Shown here in pieces: positions 34,748-45,226 of a stretch of 64,000 bases of DNA; the stretch's first letter is position 1, and each line of letters opens with the position of its first letter. The notes under the pieces were generated by a model that was not told where the DNA came from, ran no database searches, and was given only the letters and a program-made list of their open reading frames with translations. Location of the stretch: positions 553,911 through 617,910 of the forward strand of contig NZ_LIXZ01000001.1 in assembly GCF_001305855.1 (NCBI RefSeq), given 5' to 3'. This DNA is from Rossellomorea vietnamensis. GTDB lineage: Bacteria > Bacillota > Bacilli > Bacillales > Bacillaceae_B. Made by a program: the position numbers and the translations under genes.

Positions 34748-35092
34748 TCATGACATTTCGCATGCCACTAATCCATATTGCCGATCATGGTCCAGTTTTT
34801 TTATGAACTGAAATAATTGCTGTACCTGTTCATTATCCATTTCTCTCTTATAATAGTCTTCCAGCATCGACAGCATTTCATCGGGGTACATCAGGCAGGT
34901 ATGGCTTCCCCAGTCTGTTTGCCTGCCTTCGAATTTCTTATAGTAAATGCCATCCAACAGGGCGAAAAACAGTTCATAACCTTTAGGAAAGAACGGACTG
35001 ATCCGCTTCGGGTAATTATGATTCCAGTCTCCCCCCTCATAATGGAATGTCCGGTCCGTCAAATCACCGATAAAGACTTCAACATCCGCCAT
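34748..35092 (-). CDS. conserved-looking protein of unknown function
   Basis: 114 residues, soluble, acidic, rich in aromatic residues (FHYEGGDWNHNYPKRISPFF, YELFFALLDGIYYKKF). No signal, helix or motif that I recognise. It starts 60 bases after the spoVR stop on the same strand, so it may be co-transcribed, but nothing in the sequence gives a role. A codon pattern like its neighbours and good length support a real gene. Confidence 0.65.
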   Translation of the reverse strand: MADVEVFIGDLTDRTFHYEGGDWNHNYPKRISPFFPKGYELFFALLDGIYYKKFEGRQTDWGSHTCLMYPDEMLSMLEDYYKREMDNEQVQQLFQFIKKLDHDRQYGLVACEMS

Positions 35093-35152
35093 TCTATCTC
35101 CTCCTCAATCAATCAATACCTACTCTACAATGTATAAACCCGTCCATCATTT

Positions 35153-36589
35153 TTAGAACCAAAAAAGAGCCGCCTCAGGATGATATTTCCGCTGCACACT
35201 TCTTCCATCATACGTAAATAACATATCCCGATTCTCCACATGAGTCTCGATATGGACCGGTCTTCCCCAAAGCTGGTGCAAATAAGGTAAAACCTTTTCT
35301 AAATATTTAATATCAAGTTCGACATCCTCGAACCAGTGCTTAAGATAAAGTTCTCCGCTCTTCATATAATCCCCGTCATTCACGGTGATGTAAGGAAAAC
35401 CGCCATTCACCCTCATTCCGACGAGCTGATCCCGGACATGGGTCCATTCCTTATCGACAATTTTATAATCCTTCCCCTGCTTTTGGAACAGGTACATATC
35501 CTCTCTCGTAACCAGATCCTTTGTTAAATAGTTTCGTAAAAAGGAAATATCCGACTCGATTTCACGCACTTCAAACATTTTTTCACGACCGGAATTCGGC
35601 TTTACCCCCCGTTTTTTCATTTCTTCTGTCGGATTATCGAACCGATCCTCAATATCTTCGAAAATCTTCAGGCCGAGATAGTAGGGATTGATCTGGGTGC
35701 GGGACGGCTGTACGACACCAGCATTCAACTTGGCAAACTCGATCGATTCACCGCTTGTCAGATCCATTTCACGAATGATCCGCTGATGCCAATACGAGGC
35801 CCACCCTTCATTCATGATCTTCGTTTCAAGCTGAGGCCAGAAATACAGCATCTCTTCCCTCATCATCGTCAATATATCCCGCTGCCAGTCCGACAATTCC
35901 CTGCTGTACTGCTCGATGAATAGAAGGATGTCTTTCTCCGGCTGCGGCGGAAACTTTTTCTTCACCTTCTTCTTTTCCCTGCTTTTTGGCTTTTCGTCAA
36001 GTGACCACAGATCATCATAAGGGGATGCATGATTCACTTCTTCTTCTTCCCACTCTACATCTTCCATTGTCCACGACAGCTTCGGACGCATCAGGGAAGG
36101 ATCGATGTGTTCATCCACGGCAAGGACCGCATCGAGAAAATTCTCAACTTCCTGTTTTCCGTGCTCAATCTCATATCTGCGCACCCGTTCAGCAGTAGCC
36201 GCCATACTTTCCACCATATCCCGTTTTGTATTCTGGAACCGGACATTGTTTTTAAAGAAATCACAGTGTGCCAGCACGTGAGCCACAATCAATTTATTCT
36301 GAATGAGAGAATTCGAATCCAGCAAAAACGCATAACAGGGATCCGAATTGATTACGAGCTCATAAATCTTACTCAAACCCAAATCATACTGAAGCTTCAT
36401 CTTATGGAACTGCTTTCCGAAACTCCAGTGTGAGAACCGTGTCGGCATCCCATAAGCCCCAAATGTATATATAATGTCAGCAGGACAAATCTCATAACGC
36501 ATCGGATAAAAATCCAGACCAAACCCGGCTGCAATCTCAGTAATTTCTCCTATCGCATTTTGCAAATTCTTCTGCTCCTCTAAATTCAT
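35153..36589 (-). CDS. spoVR: stage V sporulation protein R
   Basis: 478 residues (B. subtilis SpoVR 468; E. coli YcgB is the same family). Diagnostic segments: [60 protein letters not shown] and [13 protein letters not shown]. It contributes to spore cortex formation in Bacillus; the biochemical activity is unclear. The start is the second ATG (MNLEEQ), seven bases from GAGGGG. Polar insert about 195-220 is Lys/Glu rich. In B. subtilis spoVR also lies in the yhd region, so synteny agrees. Confidence 0.96.
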   Translation of the reverse strand: MNLEEQKNLQNAIGEITEIAAGFGLDFYPMRYEICPADIIYTFGAYGMPTRFSHWSFGKQFHKMKLQYDLGLSKIYELVINSDPCYAFLLDSNSLIQNKLIVAHVLAHCDFFKNNVRFQNTKRDMVESMAATAERVRRYEIEHGKQEVENFLDAVLAVDEHIDPSLMRPKLSWTMEDVEWEEEEVNHASPYDDLWSLDEKPKSREKKKVKKKFPPQPEKDILLFIEQYSRELSDWQRDILTMMREEMLYFWPQLETKIMNEGWASYWHQRIIREMDLTSGESIEFAKLNAGVVQPSRTQINPYYLGLKIFEDIEDRFDNPTEEMKKRGVKPNSGREKMFEVREIESDISFLRNYLTKDLVTREDMYLFQKQGKDYKIVDKEWTHVRDQLVGMRVNGGFPYITVNDGDYMKSGELYLKHWFEDVELDIKYLEKVLPYLHQLWGRPVHIETHVENRDMLFTYDGRSVQRKYHPEAALFWF

Positions 36590-36648
36590 CTTCATCCCCC
36601 TCTTTATACTCTTATCTAAATGTATGTAGACAAAGGGGATTTGATGAA

Positions 36649-36700
36649 AAGAAAAGCGGAAGGGCTTTGCTCAGAGGCGACAAGCATAAGACGAGTCACC
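36649..36700. repeat. partial copy of the 122-bp element
   Basis: GAAAAGCGGAAGGGCTTTGCT then CAGAGGCGACAAGCATAAGA, matching the left half of the 34456 element; the right half is absent and a terminator follows. Confidence 0.75.
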
Positions 36701-36702
36701 CT

Positions 36703-36741
36703 AAAAAGGCTGTTCCCCTAATCCAGGGAACAGCCTTTTTA
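36703..36741 (-). terminator. terminator after MFS gene
   Basis: AAAAAGGCTGTTCCC / GGGAACAGCCTTTTT perfect 15-bp stem. Works for the minus-strand MFS gene that ends at 36748. Confidence 0.9.
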
Positions 36742-36747
36742 TCAACC

Positions 36748-37938
36748 TTACGTATTCAGATTCTTTTGCAGTATTTTAACTGGGATGAGCGTAGTGAATA
36801 GCAGGAATGCAGACAAGGTGAAAACCATTGAAACACTCATCACTTCAAGGAGAAGTCCGACCCCCACTGAAGATAAGCCGAACAAGAGAGTGGTTAATGC
36901 CCCTTGTGCAGCGTAAATCTTTCCAAGCTCTTCCGGTGGCGCCCTCTCCTGTAAATACGTCTGAAGCACTACATTCTTAAGTTGGTCACACAACCCGAAC
37001 ACAAACGACAAGACAAGTGCCATCACGGCAATTTTATTCCATGCAAATACAAGGGTGACAGCTGAAGTGACGATCATACAGAAGGGGAGCCACTTTTGCC
37101 TGTGTTTTGAAAAAATGCCATGCAGCTTAAACATGAGAAATGAGGCAACGACCAATCCGACAAAGAAGCTTGAGTTGATGAATCCCCACCATTCTTCACC
37201 CCGTTGAAGCAAGAGATCCACATACAAATAAAGAACAGCCGCAATCCAGACGGTCCCTGACACCGACTCGAGCCCGTATATCCAAAAAACGGGTACCAGA
37301 CCTTTCTGCCTTTTAACTTGCGACCATCCATCCCCAAGCTCCTGCCACCAAACCTTTCGAACTTTCAGCGTGCTACTTGGAATGACCGGGAGTTTCAGCA
37401 TAAAAAAGGTGCTGGCCAGGAATAAGAGGATCACCACAATAAAAAGATTCGTTGCATTCAGGAACGCTAGAAGAATTCCCCCCAATGCCCAACTTGAAAA
37501 TTGAATCGTCTGATCCACGGTAGAGAGAAAGCCATTTGCCCCCATCAGTTCTTCCCGTTTCACCAGGAAAGGTACATATGAGTTCCTCGCCGGGAGTGCC
37601 CATCCATCCAAAAAAGAAATGATGCTGGCACAAACGAAATAGACCCACACATTTCCTATATTGAGTACCATCATCAGAAGGAACACGCATAAAAAAAATG
37701 TCTTTCCCATTTGCGAGTACGCGATTAAGCTCCTCATCTGTGTACGATTCAACAAAAGAGGCGCTGCCACACTACTGATGAATCGTGAAAATGTAATGAC
37801 TAAAGGAACAGCTGTCATGTAAACAGCAGAACCGGTCATGTTGTAAACAAGGGAGATCAACCCTACGATATAGAAAACATCCCCCATATTGGCCAATGCC
37901 TGACCGAACCATAGACTTCTGAATGCATTGGAATGCAT
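36748..37938 (-). CDS. MFS transporter (EntS-like group)
   Basis: 396 residues, 10-12 hydrophobic helices, N-terminal FRSLWFGQALANMGDVFYIVGLISLVY typical of MFS_3/EntS-type exporters. Motif A is degenerate (LLNRTQMRSLIAY, about 61-73). SD GGGAGGAAG before the ATG. No neighbour suggests a substrate. Between spoVR and yhdC; absent from the corresponding B. subtilis order as I recall it, so probably an insertion. Confidence 0.8.
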   Translation of the reverse strand: MHSNAFRSLWFGQALANMGDVFYIVGLISLVYNMTGSAVYMTAVPLVITFSRFISSVAAPLLLNRTQMRSLIAYSQMGKTFFLCVFLLMMVLNIGNVWVYFVCASIISFLDGWALPARNSYVPFLVKREELMGANGFLSTVDQTIQFSSWALGGILLAFLNATNLFIVVILLFLASTFFMLKLPVIPSSTLKVRKVWWQELGDGWSQVKRQKGLVPVFWIYGLESVSGTVWIAAVLYLYVDLLLQRGEEWWGFINSSFFVGLVVASFLMFKLHGIFSKHRQKWLPFCMIVTSAVTLVFAWNKIAVMALVLSFVFGLCDQLKNVVLQTYLQERAPPEELGKIYAAQGALTTLLFGLSSVGVGLLLEVMSVSMVFTLSAFLLFTTLIPVKILQKNLNT

Positions 37939-38122
37939 ATCTCTTCCTCCCTCTATTCAGTTTATATATAGGTAAGAAAAGAACAGCATCACATCGGAAC
38001 AAAAATCCCCTTTCAGAATCAAAACGAATTATGTATGACTTCATTTTAGCAAAACAGTGGTGATTTTGCAGGTAATACTTTAGTTTATCCTCATTTAGGT
38101 GTGGGGGTGCACCTATAACACA

Positions 38123-38152
38123 CAAAAAAAGCCTCCTTATTCAAAGGAGACT
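38123..38152 (-). terminator. terminator after yhdC
   Basis: Minus strand: AGTCTCCTTTGAATAAGGAGGCT followed by seven T. Confidence 0.85.
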
Positions 38153-38165
38153 TCATCTGTTCCCG

Positions 38166-38468
38166 TTATTCCTTCACCGAGATGTTGAGTACCTTTTCAT
38201 TGTCGAGATCGTGCACTACGATGACAACGACCTTTTTCTCTGCATTGTTTTCTTGCACGGTAAATTCAAATGCGTCAGAAACTTTGTTCTCCGCCAATTT
38301 CTGACGTCCCTGGTACTGATAATCCTTTACAGGCTGCCCGGGATAGTCCTCTTTGATGACAGCTGTCGCAATGCGTCCAAACTTCTTATAATCCGACTGC
38401 TCGGCATGCGCCTGACTTGAAAATACTAGAAAAAATACAGTTGATAATATCACGATTGCTTTCTTCAT
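38166..38468 (-). CDS. yhdC: secreted DUF3889 protein (YhdC-like)
   Basis: 100 residues. Signal peptide MKKAIVILSTVFFLVFSSQAHA with a type I cleavage site after AHA (residue 22). The mature part (YKKFGRIATAVIKEDYPGQPVKDYQYQGRQ) matches the DUF3889 family (B. subtilis YhdC, YqzG). Start chosen at the ATG six bases after AGAGGTG. Position next to yhdB and yhdA supports the name. Function unknown; exported. Confidence 0.82.
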   Translation of the reverse strand: MKKAIVILSTVFFLVFSSQAHAEQSDYKKFGRIATAVIKEDYPGQPVKDYQYQGRQKLAENKVSDAFEFTVQENNAEKKVVVIVVHDLDNEKVLNISVKE

Positions 38469-38635
38469 TTTCATCACCTCTGTTTACGTTTCATTACATA
38501 GGATGAATTAATCAGGCGTTTTTATTCACCCAATAGAAGGAAAACGAGCATTTGCAACAGTACCAACTTTTACAGAGAAATAATAACGGTTTTCTCCATA
38601 CAATAGGAGTACCCCTTCAGAAGGAGGGAAACCAA

Positions 38636-38890
38636 GTGAACAAAGTCGATTACGATCGGGCCTTGTATTACACTCACCGATCAGAATGGGATAACCTGTT
38701 GATCCTTATGGTGAGAACGAAGGATGACCTTCTTTCAAAAAGAATTGAACATTTCTTACATGCGTATCATTTTTCAAATGATTACACGGTTGTAGAGCGT
38801 AATCTCTATACGCTTTTACGATATATCGAACATGCAAACTTCACCTATAGTGTCGAGCAACCACTTCAGGAAACCTTTGCAGAGATGTAA
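38636..38890 (+). CDS. yhdB: YhdB-like small protein
   Basis: 84 residues from a GTG behind GAAGGAGGG. Soluble, aromatic, with DYDRALYYTHRSEWDNLLILMVRTKDDLLSKRIEHFL. Size and place between yhdC and yhdA match B. subtilis YhdB (about 80 aa). Function unknown. The reading frame extends upstream to an ATG without SD, which I rejected. Confidence 0.75.
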   Translation: MNKVDYDRALYYTHRSEWDNLLILMVRTKDDLLSKRIEHFLHAYHFSNDYTVVERNLYTLLRYIEHANFTYSVEQPLQETFAEM

Positions 38891-38913
38891 CAAAAAAGAG
38901 AATTCCACCTACG

Positions 38914-38951
38914 GCTGATCCAATTAGTATACGCTATTGGATCAGCTTTTA
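38914..38951 (+). terminator. terminator after yhdB
   Basis: GCTGATCCAAT / ATTGGATCAGC 11-bp stem followed by TTTTA. Confidence 0.85.
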
Positions 38952-38992
38952 TTATGCTCGAACTGCCCCATTTGTTTCCGATACAACATCAT

Positions 38993-39020
38993 AAAAAAAA
39001 ACCGGCAAAATGCCGATTTT
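38993..39020 (-). terminator. terminator after yhdA
   Basis: Minus strand: AATCGGCATTTTGCCGGTT followed by T6; directly after the yhdA stop. Confidence 0.8.
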
Positions 39021-39022
39021 TC

Positions 39023-39586
<564 letters not shown>

Positions 39587-40222
39587 TTAATTTTTTGTCA
39601 ACTGATGTTTCACGGCATAGAGTGCCGCTTGTGTCCGATCTGACACTTCCAGCTTGGAAAAAATGTTCGAAATATGGGTCTTGACGGTTTTTTCCGTAAT
39701 ATAGAGGCTTGAAGCAATCTCTTTATTACTCTTCCCTTTCGTCAGTTCAATCAAAACATCCTTCTCCCGCTTGGTGAGCTCATGAATTTTATGGGGAGGC
39801 TCTTGTTTCGTAATCCTTGTCAGTAAATGATTGGTTGCTTTCGGGTGAAGAGAATTTTCTCCCGATAGGAGTTTTCGGATTCCACTCACTAATTCATCGG
39901 GTTCAATGTCCTTTAACTGATACCCGGCCGCCCCTGCTTCTATAGCGGGAATGACGTGATTCTGGTCTGAAAAGCTCGTCAGCATCAGAATTTGAATATC
40001 CGGATATTTCTCTTTAATTTCCCTGGTCGCCTGGATCCCGTCCATGACCGGCATCATCAGATCCATTAGAATGATATCGGGTTTCAAGGTTGCAGCCATT
40101 CGGACGGCCTCTTTCCCATCACTCGCTTCACCGACAATATCCAAGTCTTTTTGTGTTTTCAAAAAGAAAACCAACCCTCTCCGCACGACGTGGTGATCAT
40201 CTGCTATCAATACTCTAATCAT
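39587..40222 (-). CDS. yhcZ: two-component response regulator YhcZ (LuxR/NarL family)
   Basis: 211 residues. Receiver domain with phospho-acceptor D54 (IILMDLMMPVMDG) and acidic pair D8/D9; K near 104. C-terminal LuxR-type HTH (about 148-205: LTKREKDVLIELTKGKSNKEIASSLYITEKTVKTHISNIFSKLEV). Pairs with the histidine kinase encoded 15 bases upstream. Targets likely include its own operon and yhdA; the signal is unknown. Confidence 0.93.
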   Translation of the reverse strand: MIRVLIADDHHVVRRGLVFFLKTQKDLDIVGEASDGKEAVRMAATLKPDIILMDLMMPVMDGIQATREIKEKYPDIQILMLTSFSDQNHVIPAIEAGAAGYQLKDIEPDELVSGIRKLLSGENSLHPKATNHLLTRITKQEPPHKIHELTKREKDVLIELTKGKSNKEIASSLYITEKTVKTHISNIFSKLEVSDRTQAALYAVKHQLTKN

Positions 40223-40236
40223 TTACCCGGCACCTC

Positions 40237-41352
40237 CTAATACGGTAATTGAACTGTTATGATCGTTCCCATTCCAAGCTGACTGTCGATGGTCAACGTA
40301 CCACCAATGCTTTTTACACGTTCTTTCATACTTTGGATCCCTACTGAAGGGAGGGACTGCATTCCGTCATATTGGAATCCATATCCTCTATCTTCAATTG
40401 TCAAATGAACGAATTGCAAATCACTTTTCAATGTATAGAGGATGTGTTTCTCCCCGGAATGCTTCTTACAGTTATTCAGTGCTTCCTGACTGACACGCCA
40501 CAACACTTCTTCTATTCTAGAGCTTAAGGAAATGACTCCTTCAACTTTTGTCTCCAAGGTTAATCCAAGCATCTCTGCGTATCCTTTGGCTGCTTCCACG
40601 ACTCCATTCTCAAGTCCATGGGGTCTCAATTGCCAGATGAGAGCCCTCATTTCCGATAATGCTTCCTGAGCCATACCTTGAATCGTTTTGAACGTATCCT
40701 TCACTTCTTCATCACCGGTCATTTCTGCCCCTCCCCTTGCCGTTAACGTAAGGGAGAACAGCAATTGATTGACCGAATCATGAAGATCTCTTGCCAGTCG
40801 GTTCCTTTCTCCGATCAATGCGACTTCCTGCTCTTTTTTCGTGAGCAGAATGCGCTTGATGGCGGATCCGATCTGGAAGGCAACCGATTCAAGAAGCGCC
40901 AGTTCGTCTGTTGTGAAGTGGGTCTTGTTCGGTGCTGCGACATTCAATAACCCAAAGGACTCATCCCCTGACTGGAGGGGAACCGTCGCATGATGCGTAA
41001 TATCATCTGTATCTTCCCTGTTATCTTCGATGGCCTGCTCGATCCGCTGACATTCAATAATATTGGACGCTTTGGTGAGCTTACCTTTGCGAAATCGATT
41101 CACACACCAGCACCCACCCTTTTTCATGGGCTCACATTTGCGGTCTGAGAGGGATCCAGGCAGGTTCACATACGAAACAAGTTCGTGGCTTCCTTCTTCT
41201 TCAATGAAAAAGATCCACCCTGTTGTAAAGTTTGAACCCCCGATCAGCTTCTTCAGTGCACCCGAAAGCATGGATTCAAGCTCTGTTTCGTTATTCAGCA
41301 ATTCGGCTATCTCTTTCAAAAGTCCGATATTTGAAAGGGATTCAGAATTCAT
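40237..41352 (-). CDS. yhcY: GAF-domain sensor histidine kinase YhcY
   Basis: 371 residues from the ATG nine bases after GAGG (another ATG two codons upstream is possible). No membrane helix. GAF domain about 20-170 with four notable cysteines (KCEPMKKGGCWCVN and IIECQR), possibly redox or metal sensing. HisKA_3 dimerisation helix with H in ARDLHDSVNQLLFSL (about 197), HATPase about 275-371 (DRGYGFQ, GIQSMKERV). NarX/DegS type cytosolic kinase; partner YhcZ follows. The quinone reductase in the operon hints at redox or electrophile sensing. Confidence 0.92.
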   Translation of the reverse strand: MNSESLSNIGLLKEIAELLNNETELESMLSGALKKLIGGSNFTTGWIFFIEEEGSHELVSYVNLPGSLSDRKCEPMKKGGCWCVNRFRKGKLTKASNIIECQRIEQAIEDNREDTDDITHHATVPLQSGDESFGLLNVAAPNKTHFTTDELALLESVAFQIGSAIKRILLTKKEQEVALIGERNRLARDLHDSVNQLLFSLTLTARGGAEMTGDEEVKDTFKTIQGMAQEALSEMRALIWQLRPHGLENGVVEAAKGYAEMLGLTLETKVEGVISLSSRIEEVLWRVSQEALNNCKKHSGEKHILYTLKSDLQFVHLTIEDRGYGFQYDGMQSLPSVGIQSMKERVKSIGGTLTIDSQLGMGTIITVQLPY

Positions 41353-41474
41353 GTTCATCGTCCTCTCTGATCCTATACTACTATTATATAGATTTCTCAC
41401 AAATCCGGTATTATCAAAAAGAATGATAACACCCTACGACCTTTGACTGAAAACACATGTTCTCATCACAATTC

Positions 41475-41512
41475 AAAAAACAAGAGATGCAGGAACACAT
41501 CTCTTGTTTTTT
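41475..41512 (-). terminator. terminator after pgcA
   Basis: ACAAGAGATG / CATCTCTTGT stem with six T on either side; between pgcA stop and the yhcY promoter region. Confidence 0.88.
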
Positions 41513-41527
41513 GAATGATGAAAAGGT

Positions 41528-43279
41528 TTACGCTTTCCCTACAGAAGAACGGATCATCTTCTCTACTTTCGACATGATGCTTTCTTGCAGAGCTTGTAAT
41601 TTATCATCGCTATCGCTTTCGGTCTCACCGATCACGCTGAAATAGAACTTGATCTTCGGTTCGGTCCCTGATGGACGGAGGCAAATCCAAGACCCATCTT
41701 CAAGATGGTATTTCAAAACATTGGAAGAAGGCAGATGAATGGAGGATTCCTCACCGGATACCGAATCCACTTTCTTACTTACTTTATAGTCCTCTGAAGA
41801 AACAACACGTAAGCCGGCCACTTCTTTCAATGGTTCGTTCCTGAAGTCCTTCAGGATTCCCTGAATTTGTTCGGCCCCTTCTTTTCCTTTAAGGGTAAGA
41901 CTCTTCAGTCCTTCCTTGTAGAATCCGTGTTTTTCGAATAATTCATTCAACACATTGTATAGCGTTTTACCTTCTTTTTTATAATAAGCAGCCGCTTCTG
42001 CTGCCATCAATACAGCTTGGATGGCATCTTTATCACGGGCGAAGTCGCCGATTAAATATCCATAGCTCTCTTCATATCCGAATAAGAATGAATACTCACC
42101 TGTTTCTTCGTATTGCTTGATTTTTTCACCGATGAATTTAAAACCTGTCAGTACATCCTCGACTGAAGCTCCATAATGCTCAGCGACTTTACGGCCCAAT
42201 TCGGATGTCACGATGGTTTTGAATACCCGGCCGTTTTCAGGGATCATGTTCTTCTCCTGTTTCCGGGCAAGGATATAATCCAGAAGGATGGCTCCTGTCT
42301 GGTTTCCGGTAAGGAGGATATACTCGCCTGTTTCGCCTTTAACCGCTACACCTAAACGGTCTGCATCGGGGTCTGTCGCAATCAGGATATCCGCGTCGAT
42401 TTCCTTCCCGTCACGGATGCTGTATTCAAACGCCGCTTTATCCTCAGGGTTGGGAGACTTCACTGTTGTAAATTCAGGATCAGGGACTGCCTGTTCCTTC
42501 ACAATGTGAACCTGCTCATATCCTAATGCTTTCAAACCTTTTTCTGCCATCTTCAAGGCTGTGCCATGCAGTGGTGAGAAGACGATTTTCAAATCGGTTT
42601 CCTTGGCGATCTGAGGCTTCTCTGAAATCGAAATCAAATGTTCCAGGTATGATTGATCGATGTCATCCCCGATCATTTTAATCAGTCCGGCTGATTTTAA
42701 TTCTTCTTCGGTCTGAACATGGATTTCCAGTTCGTTTTCAACGGCGTTCACTTTCTCGATCACTGCATCCGCTACATGTGGCGGAAGTTGTGAACCATCT
42801 TCCCCGTACACTTTATACCCATTGTATTCAGGCGGATTATGGCTTGCAGTGACAACGATGCCGGAGAATGCATTTAGCTGACGCAGGGCAAATGAAAGCT
42901 CCGGTGTCGGCTTCAATTCATCAAAGACATATGTTTGGATGCCATGGGTTGCCAGGGTTTTCGCTGACTCCATGGCGAATTCAGGTGATTTATAACGGGA
43001 ATCGTAAGCGATTACAACTCCGCGATTTTTAGCCTCCTGCCCTTGTTCTTCTATGTATCGTGCCAGTCCTTCAGAGGCTTTTCTGACTGTATAGATGTTC
43101 ATTCGATTGGTTCCGGGACCGATTTCTCCCCTCATTCCACCAGTACCGAATTCCAGGTCTTTGTAGAATGCGTCTTCCAAGGTCTTTTCGTCGTCTTTCA
43201 TTGACTCTAAAAGTTCATTGACTTCTTTGTCCAGATGTAAGTAGCTGCTCCATTTTTCCCAAGATGTTTTCCAACTCAA
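41528..43279 (-). CDS. pgcA: alpha-phosphoglucomutase (PgcA/YhxB)
   Basis: 583 residues (B. subtilis PgcA 581). Phosphoserine loop [16 protein letters not shown] with S146; Mg-binding DPDADRLG (about 300-307); sugar loop GYEESYG (about 387); C-terminal phosphate site [12 protein letters not shown]. It interconverts glucose-1-phosphate and glucose-6-phosphate for UDP-glucose, teichoic acid and glycolipid synthesis. Start TTG behind AGGAGGGG. Located beside yhcY as in B. subtilis; the glp genes that flank it there are absent. Confidence 0.95.
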   Translation of the reverse strand: MSWKTSWEKWSSYLHLDKEVNELLESMKDDEKTLEDAFYKDLEFGTGGMRGEIGPGTNRMNIYTVRKASEGLARYIEEQGQEAKNRGVVIAYDSRYKSPEFAMESAKTLATHGIQTYVFDELKPTPELSFALRQLNAFSGIVVTASHNPPEYNGYKVYGEDGSQLPPHVADAVIEKVNAVENELEIHVQTEEELKSAGLIKMIGDDIDQSYLEHLISISEKPQIAKETDLKIVFSPLHGTALKMAEKGLKALGYEQVHIVKEQAVPDPEFTTVKSPNPEDKAAFEYSIRDGKEIDADILIATDPDADRLGVAVKGETGEYILLTGNQTGAILLDYILARKQEKNMIPENGRVFKTIVTSELGRKVAEHYGASVEDVLTGFKFIGEKIKQYEETGEYSFLFGYEESYGYLIGDFARDKDAIQAVLMAAEAAAYYKKEGKTLYNVLNELFEKHGFYKEGLKSLTLKGKEGAEQIQGILKDFRNEPLKEVAGLRVVSSEDYKVSKKVDSVSGEESSIHLPSSNVLKYHLEDGSWICLRPSGTEPKIKFYFSVIGETESDSDDKLQALQESIMSKVEKMIRSSVGKA

Positions 43280-43451
43280 AACGATCCCCTCCTAATGCTG
43301 TATAATAATGAATTCTATCATATATTGTAGAATTCCTTCTAAAACAATCCGTCACATGTCGACAAGATTCGTTTAATCCTTATTTTAGCATAATTTTCAT
43401 TTGAAAGAATCAGTATGTTTACTGTGGAATGGTAAACATGCTTTCATAGAT

Positions 43452-43486
43452 AAAGCCCCGCTGAACAATTCAGCAGGGCCTTTTAA
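43452..43486 (-). terminator. terminator after yhcX
   Basis: Minus strand: GGCCCTGCTGAA TTG TTCAGCGGGGC then TTT. Confidence 0.8.
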
Positions 43487-43492
43487 TTTGCA

Positions 43493-45034
43493 TTATTTTT
43501 TATAGTTCACTCCATAAACGTCATGGCGTCGGTCTTTGAGTTGACGGACGGTTCCTGATTGGCGTTGGCGGCGGAGGACTTCGAGGTCGACGTCTCCGAT
43601 CATGACCATTTCGATGTTCGGATTGGTTTCCCCGACGATTCCGTCGCGTGCGAATTCGAAGTCGGACGGTGCAAAGATGCCGGACTGGGCATATTGGATG
43701 TCCATATTTTCCGTTTGTGGAAGATTACCGACCGTACCGGAAATGACTGTATAGATCTGGTTCTCGACAGCACGTGCCTGCGCACAGTATCTGACGCGCA
43801 GGTAGCCTTGGCGATCCTCTGTACAGAATGGGGTGAAGATGATCTTCGCCCCTTTGTCTGTTGCGATACGGGCAAGCTCAGGGAATTCAATATCATAGCA
43901 GATCTGAATCGCGATCTTCCCGCAATCCGTATCGAAGACCCTGACAGAATCCCCGGGGCTGATTCCCCACCATTTACGTTCATTCGGTGTGATATGAACC
44001 TTGTATTGCTTCTCGATCGTCCCATCGCGGCGGAAAAGATAGGCAATATTGTAGATTTCATCGTTTTCTTCCTTGACGAAGTGAGATCCTCCAATGATGT
44101 TGACATTGTACCGAACAGCAAGGTCCGTGAATAATTCAATATAATCCTCTGTGAAATCCGTCAACCTTCTGACAGCAAGGCTTGGTGATTGAATGTTCAG
44201 GAATGACATGAGCTGGGTGGTGAAAATCTCAGGGAACACCACGAAATCCGATTTCGCATCGGAAGCCACATCGGTGAAATACTCCACCTGATTCGCAAAC
44301 TCTTCAAAGGAATTGATTTTCCGCATCATATATTGAACGACACAGATCCTGACCGGATAGCTCGTTTTGAAGTGACGTTTGCTTGATGGACGGTAGTCGA
44401 CATTATTCCATTCCATCAGTGTGGCGTATTTATGGGACCGCTTATCATCCGGCAGGTAGTTCGGATTGATCCTCATCAGGGTGAATCCATTCAGAAGCTG
44501 GAACGACAGCACGGGATCGTATATCTTATGACGCCCCACTGAATCCACATACTCCCTTGGAGACATTTCATCGGAATGTTTATGATAATTCGGGATTCGT
44601 CCCCCGATGATGATACTCTTTAAATTCCACTGCCTGGCAAGGTCCTTCCTTGCTTCATACAGACGATGCCCCACCTTCATGCGCCGGTAATCCGGATGCA
44701 CCATCACTTCGATCCCGTACAGATTATAGCCATCGGGGTTGTGATTCGTTATGTAACCATTATCCGTTACATCATCCCATGTATGGCGGTCGTCATACTC
44801 ATCAAAGTTAATGATCAGACTCGAGCATGATGCGATGATTTCCCCATCTAATTCAGCTACGAGCTGACCTTCCGGAAACACTTCGAGGTGACTTTCCAGA
44901 TGCGCCACTTTCCATGGGTCCATCCCCGGAAAGCAGACAGACTGCATATTGATAATATCTTGAATGTCCTTATGTTCCATTGGACGGATGATCATTTTCT
45001 TTTCAAATTGTGATAAGTCCAGTTTTTCTGCCAT
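43493..45034 (-). CDS. yhcX: GNAT-carbon-nitrogen hydrolase fusion (YhcX)
   Basis: 513 residues (same as B. subtilis YhcX). N-terminal GNAT acetyltransferase-like domain (about 12-205; VMVHPDYRRMKVGHRLYEARKDLA acetyl-CoA loop) fused to a nitrilase-superfamily domain (about 228-500). Catalytic triad visible: E in FPEIFTTQ, K in KQYKVHITPNE, C in AIQICYDIEFPE. Likely an amidase acting on a small amide, with the acetyltransferase part binding a related amine; the substrate is unknown. Monocistronic here. Confidence 0.92.
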   Translation of the reverse strand: MAEKLDLSQFEKKMIIRPMEHKDIQDIINMQSVCFPGMDPWKVAHLESHLEVFPEGQLVAELDGEIIASCSSLIINFDEYDDRHTWDDVTDNGYITNHNPDGYNLYGIEVMVHPDYRRMKVGHRLYEARKDLARQWNLKSIIIGGRIPNYHKHSDEMSPREYVDSVGRHKIYDPVLSFQLLNGFTLMRINPNYLPDDKRSHKYATLMEWNNVDYRPSSKRHFKTSYPVRICVVQYMMRKINSFEEFANQVEYFTDVASDAKSDFVVFPEIFTTQLMSFLNIQSPSLAVRRLTDFTEDYIELFTDLAVRYNVNIIGGSHFVKEENDEIYNIAYLFRRDGTIEKQYKVHITPNERKWWGISPGDSVRVFDTDCGKIAIQICYDIEFPELARIATDKGAKIIFTPFCTEDRQGYLRVRYCAQARAVENQIYTVISGTVGNLPQTENMDIQYAQSGIFAPSDFEFARDGIVGETNPNIEMVMIGDVDLEVLRRQRQSGTVRQLKDRRHDVYGVNYKK

Positions 45035-45226
45035 CTATGATCGACTCCTTCATAAAATACCTGAATTATATACCCTTATAGTGCACTGTTGAAACGAAGT
45101 TCATGACAGTCCATCTCTTTTATTTTAGCAAAGGGGTGAGGATTTTTTGAAGAAATATGATTTGTCTTTATATATTCTTGAAAAGCCAGCAGTGGTGGAT
45201 TACTGCTCCAGATGCTTCATTTCATA

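Noticed and set aside
37772..38125. 117-codon minus-strand ORF overlapping the start of the MFS gene
   Set aside because: It shares about 170 bases with the MFS gene in another frame, lacks an SD and has cysteine/histidine-rich, non-protein-like composition.
43559..44139. Long open frames on both strands overlapping yhcX (191 and 179 codons)
   Set aside because: Shadows of the catalytic domain of yhcX, whose motifs are intact; no independent translation signals.
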